Below, in pieces: positions 1 through 6,781 of a stretch of 6,856 nt of DNA (positions are counted from its first letter, which is position 1; every line of letters begins with the position of its first letter). The position numbers were made by a program, and so were the translations under genes. Source of the stretch: Bacteroidales bacterium (lineage in GTDB: Bacteria > Bacteroidota > Bacteroidia > Bacteroidales > F082). The stretch covers positions 1 through 6,856 of the forward strand of contig JAOZNY010000160.1 of the NCBI GenBank assembly GCA_029933565.1. The letters run 5' to 3'. The notes beneath the pieces are model-generated. The model did not search any database. It saw nothing but the letters and a program-made list of their open reading frames with translations, and was not told where the DNA came from.

Positions 1-9
1 TTTTAAAAC

Positions 10-2514
10 TTGAAAAATACCAAAGTTCAAATAGTAATTCTTCTAATAATCCTACTTATTTTTTGTGGTGTAATTCCGGCTATTGCCCAAACGGAAAAAG
101 GCCTTAGCATTGTTGAGGGTTATGTTCTTGATGATATAAGTAGTGAACCTCTCCCTTCGGTTAATATTATTTTTCAAAATACTACAATTGGTACTACTAC
201 TGATTTGAATGGAAAATACAAAATCAAGTCACGTCACCATAACGACACGTTGGTTTTTAAAATGATTGGCTTCAAGGATGTGAAAGTTTTTGTTGAACGG
301 AGTAAAAAGTACAGACTAATCATTAGAATGAAAGAAGATTCGCAACTGCTAAACGAAGTTGTAATTACCCCAGGCGAAAACCCTTCTTATCCCATTTTAC
401 GTGCAATAATTGCCAACAAACACAAAAACGACCCCGAAAGGTTTCATAGGTTTAGCGCACAAACTTACACTTCTCTTGCTGCTACTTTAACCAATGTTAC
501 CAAAGACAATCTCCAACTAATAATTCCGGGACCTCTAATGAAATCGTTGCCGATTACAACCGATTCGAGTGGAAGGAAAATATTGCCCTTTTTTATGTCG
601 GAAAAAATTTCTGACAACTTTGTAGATAAAGATGCAAATATTTCGCAGACTTTTGAAAAAAATAATAAAATAAAGGCGATAATGGGCTTCGATAAAATTG
701 GTATTCAGGGTTACGAAAATTCGCTTAGCGCTGAAATGAATTTTTACAAAAACTATGTGGAACTATTTGGGCACACATTTATCAGTCCATTGGCAAACAA
801 CGGCATTACATTTTACCGATACTATCTTGAGGACAGCACAGTTGTTAACCAACATAAATATTATACAATTAAGTTTGTTCCGCGCCGCGAAAAAGATCTT
901 GCCTTCGATGGACATTTTACAGTAATCAAGGATATTTGGGCAATAAGCGCAATTGATGCCACCCTAACACGTAAAGCAAATATCAATTACCTCAATACTT
1001 TTAAGGTTGCCTTTGAATATGATTTTATCGACGATAGTACTTTGTTTTTTAAAAGCAATACTCTTAATGCATCGTTTCACTATTTAAAAATAAAAGATCA
1101 GGCAAAAAATGCAATGATTGAAATTGATAAGTTAACATTGTATTCGAATATTCATTTGGGCAAAAGTGCCACACCCCTTAAAGAAGTTGAAAAAGAAAAA
1201 CGAATTCCTAAAACAAAGTCGCTTGATTCTAGTTTTGTCCATTACCGTCAACAAACTGGCAAAACCAATTTTAAAACTACTTCAGAAACAATCGATTCCA
1301 CAAACAATATTTGGTGGATAAAGGGTGCAGGTAAACTCACAAAAATGTTTATGACCGGCTACTACAATTTGGGTAAAGTTGACTTTGGCCCCTATCTGGG
1401 TACTTTTAGCACTAACAGTATTGAGGGAACCCGGCTTAACCTTGGGCTTCGTACTTCCGAAAACTTTAATCCATTCTACAGTGTAGGTGGCAGTATGGGC
1501 TACGGTTTTATGGATAAGGAGTGGAAATATTCACTCTATGGTGAATATAAGTTCAATACAAAAAATAGAACTCTTTTGGGTGGTGGACTTATCAAGGACC
1601 TTTTCCTTTTCGGTGTTTTTAGCCACATAGGCCTGATAAAGGAGAATATGCGCTCAACGGGTGAAGACAGTTTTATTGCTGCCATCTTCAAGCGGCACTA
1701 CAGCGACCGACGTGCCATGTTGTACCGTTACAATATTTATTTGGAAAAAGAATGGCGTCGTGGTTTTATGACCAAAATTAATTACGAATACGACGAACTG
1801 AGGCAGGGTGTATTTGTACCATTTATCCATAATGGTGAAACTGTTAACTACATTTACAATAACTCGGTAAGTTTAAGGCTGCGCTTTTCGTGGAAAGAAC
1901 ATACCTCCGACATCTTTTTAAGACGTTACTACCTTAGCACTTTTTATCCCATAATTAATATTTTAGGTACAGTTGGTAATTATTCGGTGGCGGGCTACAG
2001 CAAAAACTATTTTAAAATTCACCTAACCTTAAAGCACAGGGTTCCAATAGGTTTTATGTATCTGAATTATGTTTTCGAAACGGGTTATATTTTTGGTGAA
2101 GTGCCATTTCCTTTGCTAAATATTATTAGGGGAAACGATACTTATGGCGATTCGAGGTATAGGTTTAATTTGCTCAACAATGCCACCGCAGCCCTCGATA
2201 AATATGCCAGCATAATGATGGAATACCATTTTAACGGACTTCTAATAAATAAAGTTCCTTTGGTTAGAAGTCTTAATATTCGCACAATTTTCTCGGCAAA
2301 ATATTTTATTGGCTCTCTCAGCGATAAGCATCAAAATGTACTGGAATACCCATGGGACATGCATGTTCCCGGAAACCATTATTTAGAGTTAGGCGCCGGC
2401 TTGGAGAATATCCTCCAACTTATAAGAATAGAATTTATTTGGCGGCCTGTACCGGAAGTTTATCCCGATATGCCAAAATATGGCGTTAGAGTACGGCTGG
2501 ATTTTACAATGTAA
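10..2514 (+). CDS. DUF5686-like outer-membrane protein with N-terminal carboxypeptidase-regulatory-like domain
   Basis: Predicted 834-residue outer-membrane protein of unknown substrate. Residues 1-26 form a Sec signal peptide (Lys2/Lys5, a long Leu/Ile core, AIA before Gln27). Residues about 34-117 match the carboxypeptidase-regulatory-like fold common at the N-terminus of Bacteroidota outer-membrane proteins (VEGYVLDD, then TDLNGKYKI and the closing LNEVVITPG). The rest resembles DUF5686: NPSYPILRAIIANK at about 124-137, LPFFMSEKISD at about 192-202, IKDIWAISAIDATL near 306-319, and then many alternating hydrophobic strands rich in Tyr, Phe and Gly. It ends RVRLDFTM, a penultimate-aromatic-type barrel terminus. 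The length fits the family. The start is TTG at 10: an in-frame TAA at 4-6 rules out an earlier start, and the next in-frame ATG (residue 85) would remove the signal peptide and most of the first domain. The family assignment is from recognition, without a profile search. Function is unknown. Confidence 0.87.
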   Translation: MKNTKVQIVILLIILLIFCGVIPAIAQTEKGLSIVEGYVLDDISSEPLPSVNIIFQNTTIGTTTDLNGKYKIKSRHHNDTLVFKMIGFKDVKVFVERSKKYRLIIRMKEDSQLLNEVVITPGENPSYPILRAIIANKHKNDPERFHRFSAQTYTSLAATLTNVTKDNLQLIIPGPLMKSLPITTDSSGRKILPFFMSEKISDNFVDKDANISQTFEKNNKIKAIMGFDKIGIQGYENSLSAEMNFYKNYVELFGHTFISPLANNGITFYRYYLEDSTVVNQHKYYTIKFVPRREKDLAFDGHFTVIKDIWAISAIDATLTRKANINYLNTFKVAFEYDFIDDSTLFFKSNTLNASFHYLKIKDQAKNAMIEIDKLTLYSNIHLGKSATPLKEVEKEKRIPKTKSLDSSFVHYRQQTGKTNFKTTSETIDSTNNIWWIKGAGKLTKMFMTGYYNLGKVDFGPYLGTFSTNSIEGTRLNLGLRTSENFNPFYSVGGSMGYGFMDKEWKYSLYGEYKFNTKNRTLLGGGLIKDLFLFGVFSHIGLIKENMRSTGEDSFIAAIFKRHYSDRRAMLYRYNIYLEKEWRRGFMTKINYEYDELRQGVFVPFIHNGETVNYIYNNSVSLRLRFSWKEHTSDIFLRRYYLSTFYPIINILGTVGNYSVAGYSKNYFKIHLTLKHRVPIGFMYLNYVFETGYIFGEVPFPLLNIIRGNDTYGDSRYRFNLLNNATAALDKYASIMMEYHFNGLLINKVPLVRSLNIRTIFSAKYFIGSLSDKHQNVLEYPWDMHVPGNHYLELGAGLENILQLIRIEFIWRPVPEVYPDMPKYGVRVRLDFTM

Positions 2515-2554
2515 CTAGTAATCTCAACAAGAAACTTTTATTAACCTAGTAAAA

Positions 2555-2577
2555 ATTCTGAACGTATTGAAGAATCT
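2555..2577 (+). repeat. Intergenic imperfect palindrome, copy 1
   Basis: The sequence reads ATTCTGAACGT, A, TTGAAGAATCT. The ends ATTCT and AGAAT can pair as a 5-bp stem. It differs from the reverse complement of the element at 6782-6803 by one inserted base in 23. It lies 40 bp after the stop of the DUF5686-like gene and 30 bp before the phosphatase gene. There is no T-tract after it on the + strand, so it is not a standard intrinsic terminator. From memory, it resembles a short repeat seen in intergenic DNA of many bacterial genomes; this was not searched. Confidence 0.7.
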
Positions 2578-2607
2578 CTAATTTAGCCTTTTGATTTAAA
2601 GATTAAA

Positions 2608-3084
2608 ATGAGCAAGAAAAAAGTATTGTTTGTCTGCCTCGGTAATATTTGCCGTTCGCCAAGTGCTGAAGCGGTTTTCAGGGGTTTGGTAAAAAGCAAA
2701 GGTGTTGCTCGTGAATTTGAAATTGACTCAGCAGGAACCTACGCCTACCATAAGGGTGAGCCGGCCGACAGAAGGATGCAGCAGCATGCCATTAAGCGGG
2801 GTTTTGATTTAACTTCCATCTCACGACCTTTTTTTCGGGAAACAGATTGGGATAATTTTGATTATATTGTTGCAATGGACAACAGTAATTTTAGTGATTT
2901 ATCTGCAATGGCACGTAATGCCGATGATTTAAAGAAACTTTTTAAAATAACAGACTTCTCCACAGAATTTGATTACGACCAAATTCCAGATCCTTATTAT
3001 GGAGGTGATGAAGGCTTTGAATTAGTTTTGGATCTTCTTGAAGATGCCGGCGAAGGATTTTATAAATTTGTAAATAATAAATAA
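2608..3084 (+). CDS. Low-molecular-weight protein tyrosine phosphatase
   Basis: Cytosolic 158-residue phosphatase of the LMW-PTP family, which hydrolyses phosphotyrosine (and in some bacterial members phosphoarginine) through a cysteinyl-phosphate intermediate. The P-loop CLGNICRS occupies residues 10-17, with nucleophile Cys10, a second Cys15 and phosphate-binding Arg16. The family SAGT motif is at 41-44 and PADRRM at 52-57. The general acid is Asp128 in DPYYGG, followed by Tyr130 and Tyr131. Length is typical and all key residues are present. The ATG at 2608 places the P-loop at the usual distance from the N-terminus. It is preceded by A-rich DNA (GATTAAA) with no Shine-Dalgarno. The gap from the preceding gene is 93 bp. 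No capsule or tyrosine-kinase gene is adjacent, so a Wzb-like role in polysaccharide export cannot be inferred; the substrate is unknown. Confidence 0.96.
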   Translation: MSKKKVLFVCLGNICRSPSAEAVFRGLVKSKGVAREFEIDSAGTYAYHKGEPADRRMQQHAIKRGFDLTSISRPFFRETDWDNFDYIVAMDNSNFSDLSAMARNADDLKKLFKITDFSTEFDYDQIPDPYYGGDEGFELVLDLLEDAGEGFYKFVNNK

Positions 3085-3111
3085 CAAAGGAAAAGAAGTA
3101 TGAACTCAGCC

Positions 3112-3144
3112 TATCCTGATTCTTGACTCCTTTATCCTGATTCT
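3112..3144 (+). repeat. Two direct copies of TATCCTGATTCT
   Basis: The 12-mer TATCCTGATTCT occurs at 3112-3123 and again at 3133-3144, a 21-bp period. Similarity extends upstream of each copy (ACTCAGCC and ACTCCT). The pair fills most of the 74-bp gap between the phosphatase gene and the FmdE-like gene. It has no dyad symmetry, so it is not a hairpin. Confidence 0.75.
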
Positions 3145-3158
3145 AAAAAATAAAAAAA

Positions 3159-3743
3159 ATGAAACTACCTGATTTTTATAAAAATATTGAGCCAATTATA
3201 TTAAAAGATGAATTGGCCGAATTTCTAGGTGCACCCGAAGATGGGGAAATAGAAATCCATTATCTGGACATTGTTAAAATGGCTGGACACAGTTGTGCTA
3301 CGGTGGCCGGTTCTTATCTAATGGCCTTTAAGGGCTTAAAGGAACTTTATCCCAACGAACTTCCTCAAAGGGGAGAGATAAAAGTTGAACTGAGAGATGG
3401 TGTTGATGAAGGTAGCGTTGGGGTTTCGGGTTCGGTGTTTACTAATATTACCGGTGCGGCAGGCGAAGCAGGATTTGGAGGACTAGGTGGAAAATTTGCC
3501 CGCAGGAATCTGTTATCCTTCAATGCCAATATTGAAAATTTTGTGCGATTTACAAGACTGGACACTGGCAGAAGTGTGGAGGTGAAATATCGTCCTGCAA
3601 ATGTTATCCCCCCCTCAAATATTATGATGACTGCGCTTGGCCCTCAGGCAACAGACGAAAGCAGAAAAGCCTTTCCTAAAAAATGGCAGGAGATGATTAA
3701 ACTTTTGTTTGAAAATATTGATAAGGTAGTTGAGGTGAAATAG
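3159..3743 (+). CDS. FmdE-like protein of unknown function
   Basis: Predicted soluble 194-residue protein with no signal peptide or membrane segment. The most informative stretch is GHSCATVAGSYLMAFKGLKELY (residues 43-64, here named by its ends GHSC and ELY). It resembles the opening of FmdE-domain proteins, where a His and a Cys lie before an amphipathic helix and in some members bind a metal. The PG that often follows the Cys in FmdE is AT here. A Gly-rich core (about residues 86-111) then leads to KFARRNLLSFN at 112-122 and FTRLDTG at 131-137. The name FmdE comes from the formylmethanofuran dehydrogenase operon of methanogens, but bacterial relatives occur without that enzyme and nothing nearby suggests C1 metabolism. 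The start is ATG at 3159 after an A-rich run. A run of seven C lies inside the gene at 3608-3614. The coding call is firm; the family is moderately supported. Confidence 0.8.
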   Translation: MKLPDFYKNIEPIILKDELAEFLGAPEDGEIEIHYLDIVKMAGHSCATVAGSYLMAFKGLKELYPNELPQRGEIKVELRDGVDEGSVGVSGSVFTNITGAAGEAGFGGLGGKFARRNLLSFNANIENFVRFTRLDTGRSVEVKYRPANVIPPSNIMMTALGPQATDESRKAFPKKWQEMIKLLFENIDKVVEVK

Positions 3744-3758
3744 TTTTAAGCCAATTAC

Positions 3759-3766
3759 TACCTTTG
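3759..3766 (+). promoter_or_regulatory. Candidate Bacteroidota -7 promoter element (TACCTTTG)
   Basis: TACCTTTG fits the TAnnTTTG -7 consensus recognised by the primary sigma factor of Bacteroidota. It lies 15 bp after the stop of the FmdE-like gene and would give a leader of about 105 nt for the gene starting at 3878. No good -33 TTTG box sits at the usual 19-21 bp upstream; the nearest TTG, at 3730-3732, is too far away. This is a motif match only. Confidence 0.45.
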
Positions 3767-3790
3767 CAAGGAACAATTAATTTTAAAATA

Positions 3791-3831
3791 GAAATATTGT
3801 AGCAAGGAATATTGACACATTGGAATATTTC
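3791..3831 (+). repeat. 8-bp inverted repeat with three AATATT cores in leader
   Basis: GAAATATT at 3791-3798 is the exact reverse complement of AATATTTC at 3824-3831. A further AATATT lies between them, so the hexamer recurs at 3793, 3808 and 3824 (15- and 16-bp steps); the last two copies share GGAATATT. The block lies in the presumed 5' leader of the gene at 3878. It could be an RNA hairpin or an operator array, but AT-rich DNA produces such patterns easily. Confidence 0.4.
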
Positions 3832-3838
3832 TTCTTTT

Positions 3839-3862
3839 CTTTGCGTCTTTGCGTCTTTGCGA
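3839..3862 (+). repeat. Three tandem CTTTGCGT octamers
   Basis: CTTTGCGT is at 3839-3846 and 3847-3854, followed by CTTTGCGA at 3855-3862. The array is bracketed by TTTCT (3836-3840) and AGAAA (3862-3866), which are inverted relative to each other. It ends 15 bp before the ATG at 3878. From memory, arrays of this octamer are a recurrent intergenic repeat in many bacteria; no search was run. It keeps a reading frame open in both directions and so causes false gene extensions. Confidence 0.8.
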
Positions 3863-3877
3863 GAAATTCTTAACGGT

Positions 3878-6778
3878 ATGAAACTTCTTGCTTTTTTTAC
3901 ACTTTTATTTTTTCTTGGTTTAGCAAACACTGTTACTTCTCAAATTATTGAAGGAGAAAAGGGCGTTCTTCATAAACATGCGAGGGTAAATATTCAATTA
4001 CTGAAACAAGCAAACGACTTAATTGGTGATGGGATTAAAGTCCCTAATCCTGGCTGGCAGCCCCGTGAATGGAGTTTTTCTGATAATATTATTTACCGAC
4101 AGCCTAAAACTTCAACTACAACAAAAGGAAGTGGCAATCGAATTATTTCGCCTATACCCGACACAACATTTGCAGGTTTGATGGATAACGGAAATTCCAT
4201 TCCTCCCGACGTAAATGCTGCTGCCGGACCAATGCATTTGATGCAAACGTTAAATACCGATGTCAGAATTTCAGACAAACTGGGCAATGAACTTTTTACA
4301 ACTTCGCTAGATGCATGGTGGGCCGACCTGCCAGGTGGTTCTACATTCGATCCTAAAATTGTTTTCGATCCCTACCAAAATCGTTGGATAATGATTACCC
4401 CAAGTGGTTCTACAGCAACAACTTCAAAAATGTACATTGGAGTTAGCACAACAGAAAACCCTTTGGACGACTGGAGTTTTTATTGGATTGAAACTGATCC
4501 TGAAAATATTTTGTGGTTTGATTATCCAAATCTTGGTTTCAATAAAAAGTGGATAAGTATTGGTGGGATAATGCGCAATTCTGCTTTCGAAGCAGTTGAA
4601 TTTGTGGTGTTTGCATTCGACAAACTGGCGGCATACTCCGGTGAGGAAGAAGTTAGCCTTAGTCGTTTTACAACAACGATTGGTTCGGCAATCGTTCCTG
4701 CATCTACTTACGATTCGCTTAGCGAAGATTTGTATTTAATTTCTACAGGAAATGGCAACTATTTGGACGATGGATATGTTAACCTATTTAAGTTGAGCGG
4801 CCTAACCGATGATCCATCTTTTGAATTAAAAGGTTCTCTTGCAGTTCCCGAACCCTGGGAAAACTGGTCCTACGAAAACCATGGCGATTTTCTTCCACAA
4901 TTGGGGAGCAGCGAAAAACTCAATAGTGTTGATGCCCGTATGCATACCATGATTTTCCGCAACAATAAACTCTGGGCAGTTCACCATATTTACCTTCCGG
5001 CTAATGATCCTCAGTATGCGGCAATTCAATGGTGGAATTTGGATACAACAGGCATTATTCTCCAAAGAGGAAGAATTGAAGACCCGGATCAAATTACATC
5101 TTTTGCTTTTCCAAGTATTGCAGTAAATGCCAATGAAGATGTTTTAATAGGTCATGGTGTTTTTTCGGAAAACCATTATGCAGGAGCAGCCTATTCTTAT
5201 AAAGATCACCTTGACGATGAAGGAAGTATGCGCGATTATTACATTTATAAAGAGGGCTTGGCCCCTTACCATAAAACATTTGGTGGCGATCGTAACCGCT
5301 GGGGCGATTATTCGGCAGTATTTGTTGATCCTGCCGACGATATAGACTTTTGGGCGGTGCACGAATTTGCTGATTTACCAAACGGAAGTGATAAGTGGGG
5401 AACATGGTGGGCATTTTTAAAACCTTCGTTTAGCCCTTTGGCCGATTTCGATTCGGATGAAACATTAATCCCTTTGGGTGAAAGCGTTGATTTTACCGAC
5501 CTGAGTTTGGGAGTTCCCACAAATTGGGAATGGACCTTTGAAGGAGGAATTCCGGGAAATTCATCGCAGCAAAACCCAACTGAAATTCTGTTTGACCAGG
5601 AGGGGAGTTTTGATGTTACTCTCATTTCTTCCAACGATTTGGGTAGCGATACAATAGTTAAAGAAGATTTTATAACTACCAGTATTTCCTTATTGCCGGA
5701 AGTTGATTTTACAGTTAGCAAAACTGCAATTTGCACCGGAAGTGAAGTAGAATTTACAGATAAAACTATTTACAGTCCCATTGAGTGGGAATGGCAGTTC
5801 GATCCATCAAGTGTAATATTTGTGAATGGCACAAACGAAACCAGCCAAAATCCTGAAGTAATATTTGAAGAGGCAGTTTTATATTCTGTTAGTTTAAAAG
5901 TTTGGAATTTGAACGGCAGTTCGGAAATAACAAAATTTGAATTTATTGCAGCAGGAGGCTATCCTCTTCCATTTATGGAAACTTTTGAGGATGATTCTTT
6001 TGTAAGTGATGACTGGCTGATTGAAAACCCTGACAATTCTAATACGTGGGAAATGCAAAATGTAGCAGGCAATATTCCTGGAAACAAAGCAATGAGCGTA
6101 AAATTTGCAGATTATTTTGTTGGTAGGCGCGACAGACTTATTTCACCACCTTTTAATTTGACCAATTCAGCTGATGCTTTGCTGGAATTTGAGCATGCTT
6201 ACGCTAAAAAATACGAGCCAATCACCGACTCGCTGATTATTTACATTTCGGCTGACTGTGGTGAGAACTGGGAGCGTTTGTCTGCCTGGGGTGAGGATGG
6301 CAGTGGAATTTTTGCAACCCATGAAATGACTGATGATTTTTGGCCTTCTATTGCTTCAGATTGGTGCGGTAATGGCTGGGGTGCTCAATGCAATTTACTG
6401 GATTTGAGTAATTGGGACTTGCAGCCTAATCTGCGCATTGCTTTTGAATCTTACAGTGGTGTTGGCAATCCAATTTTTGTCGATAATGTTTCTGTTGGCG
6501 CATTACTTGGCACCGACGAGAAAATAAATTATGAACCTAATCTAGTAGTTTATCCAAATCCAACAGATGGTATCTTTAGTGTAAAATTGCCTACAGAATT
6601 TAATTTTACAGACTTGCGATTAATTAATTATTTGGGCAAAACAGTATTGAACAAAAAAATAAATTCAACAGATGATGTAATTAATATCCATTATCAGGAA
6701 AACTGGGATGCCGGGGTTTATTTTATCTCGGTAAGTGGACCTGAAAAACAAATGACTACAAAAGTGCTTATAAAATGA
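3878..6778 (+). CDS. Secreted T9SS cargo protein with two PKD domains and type A sorting domain
   Basis: Predicted 966-residue extracellular or surface protein. Residues 1-21 are a signal peptide (MKLLAFFTLLFFLGL, cleavage near TVTS|Q). Residues about 95-515 form a Trp/Tyr-rich, probably beta-propeller-like region. It carries PPDVNAAAGP (109-118), which resembles the PPDTNGAVGP-type motif of secreted bacterial proteins, and RWGDYSAVFVDP (474-485). PKD domains follow at about 520-602 (NWEWTFEGG) and 608-692 (EWEWQFD). A jelly-roll-like domain at about 695-875 opens with FMETFEDD, has Cys794, Cys830 and Cys838, and ends IFVDNVSV. Residues 888-966 are a T9SS type A sorting domain (VVYPNPTDGIF, DAGVYFISV, terminal KVLIK), which directs export through the type IX system and surface attachment or release. 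The frame stays open upstream to TTG 3812, but that extension reads through the CTTTGCGT repeat and buries the signal peptide, so ATG 3878 was chosen. No HExxH protease motif is present. Binding or enzymatic activity is unknown. Confidence 0.92.
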   Translation: MKLLAFFTLLFFLGLANTVTSQIIEGEKGVLHKHARVNIQLLKQANDLIGDGIKVPNPGWQPREWSFSDNIIYRQPKTSTTTKGSGNRIISPIPDTTFAGLMDNGNSIPPDVNAAAGPMHLMQTLNTDVRISDKLGNELFTTSLDAWWADLPGGSTFDPKIVFDPYQNRWIMITPSGSTATTSKMYIGVSTTENPLDDWSFYWIETDPENILWFDYPNLGFNKKWISIGGIMRNSAFEAVEFVVFAFDKLAAYSGEEEVSLSRFTTTIGSAIVPASTYDSLSEDLYLISTGNGNYLDDGYVNLFKLSGLTDDPSFELKGSLAVPEPWENWSYENHGDFLPQLGSSEKLNSVDARMHTMIFRNNKLWAVHHIYLPANDPQYAAIQWWNLDTTGIILQRGRIEDPDQITSFAFPSIAVNANEDVLIGHGVFSENHYAGAAYSYKDHLDDEGSMRDYYIYKEGLAPYHKTFGGDRNRWGDYSAVFVDPADDIDFWAVHEFADLPNGSDKWGTWWAFLKPSFSPLADFDSDETLIPLGESVDFTDLSLGVPTNWEWTFEGGIPGNSSQQNPTEILFDQEGSFDVTLISSNDLGSDTIVKEDFITTSISLLPEVDFTVSKTAICTGSEVEFTDKTIYSPIEWEWQFDPSSVIFVNGTNETSQNPEVIFEEAVLYSVSLKVWNLNGSSEITKFEFIAAGGYPLPFMETFEDDSFVSDDWLIENPDNSNTWEMQNVAGNIPGNKAMSVKFADYFVGRRDRLISPPFNLTNSADALLEFEHAYAKKYEPITDSLIIYISADCGENWERLSAWGEDGSGIFATHEMTDDFWPSIASDWCGNGWGAQCNLLDLSNWDLQPNLRIAFESYSGVGNPIFVDNVSVGALLGTDEKINYEPNLVVYPNPTDGIFSVKLPTEFNFTDLRLINYLGKTVLNKKINSTDDVINIHYQENWDAGVYFISVSGPEKQMTTKVLIK

Positions 6779-6781
6779 ATC

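Noticed and set aside
10..90. Lipoprotein signal at Cys19 of the DUF5686-like protein
   Set aside because: The residue before the Cys is Phe, which does not fit a lipobox, and a standard AIA|Q cleavage site follows.
2512..2552. TAAC-TAGTAA and TAACCTAGTAA direct repeat as a terminator
   Set aside because: The two copies are direct rather than inverted, cannot form a stem together, and are short enough to arise by chance in AT-rich DNA.
3365..3565. Minus-strand open frame of 66 codons opposite the FmdE-like gene
   Set aside because: It lies wholly within a well-supported + strand gene and its Pro/Ser/Thr-rich product mirrors the Gly-rich coding strand; no domain or start signal.
3812..3817. 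TTGACA as a sigma-70 -35 box
   Set aside because: No TATAAT-like -10 lies 16-18 bp downstream, and Bacteroidota primary promoters use a different consensus.
3697..3930. Minus-strand open frame giving a Lys/Arg-rich 77-residue product
   Set aside because: It spans the CTTTGCGT repeat and both gene edges. The basic stretch is a translation of the repeat, not a conserved protein.
5353..5373. Possible zinc-protease motif at VHEFAD in the cargo protein
   Set aside because: The sequence is HEFAD, not HExxH, and no other zinc-ligand motif was found, so a metalloprotease call is not supported.
5308..5736. Minus-strand open frame of 142 codons inside the cargo gene
   Set aside because: It is antisense to the PKD-coding region, which has clear domain structure on the + strand; other antisense frames between 4093 and 5414 were rejected for the same reason.
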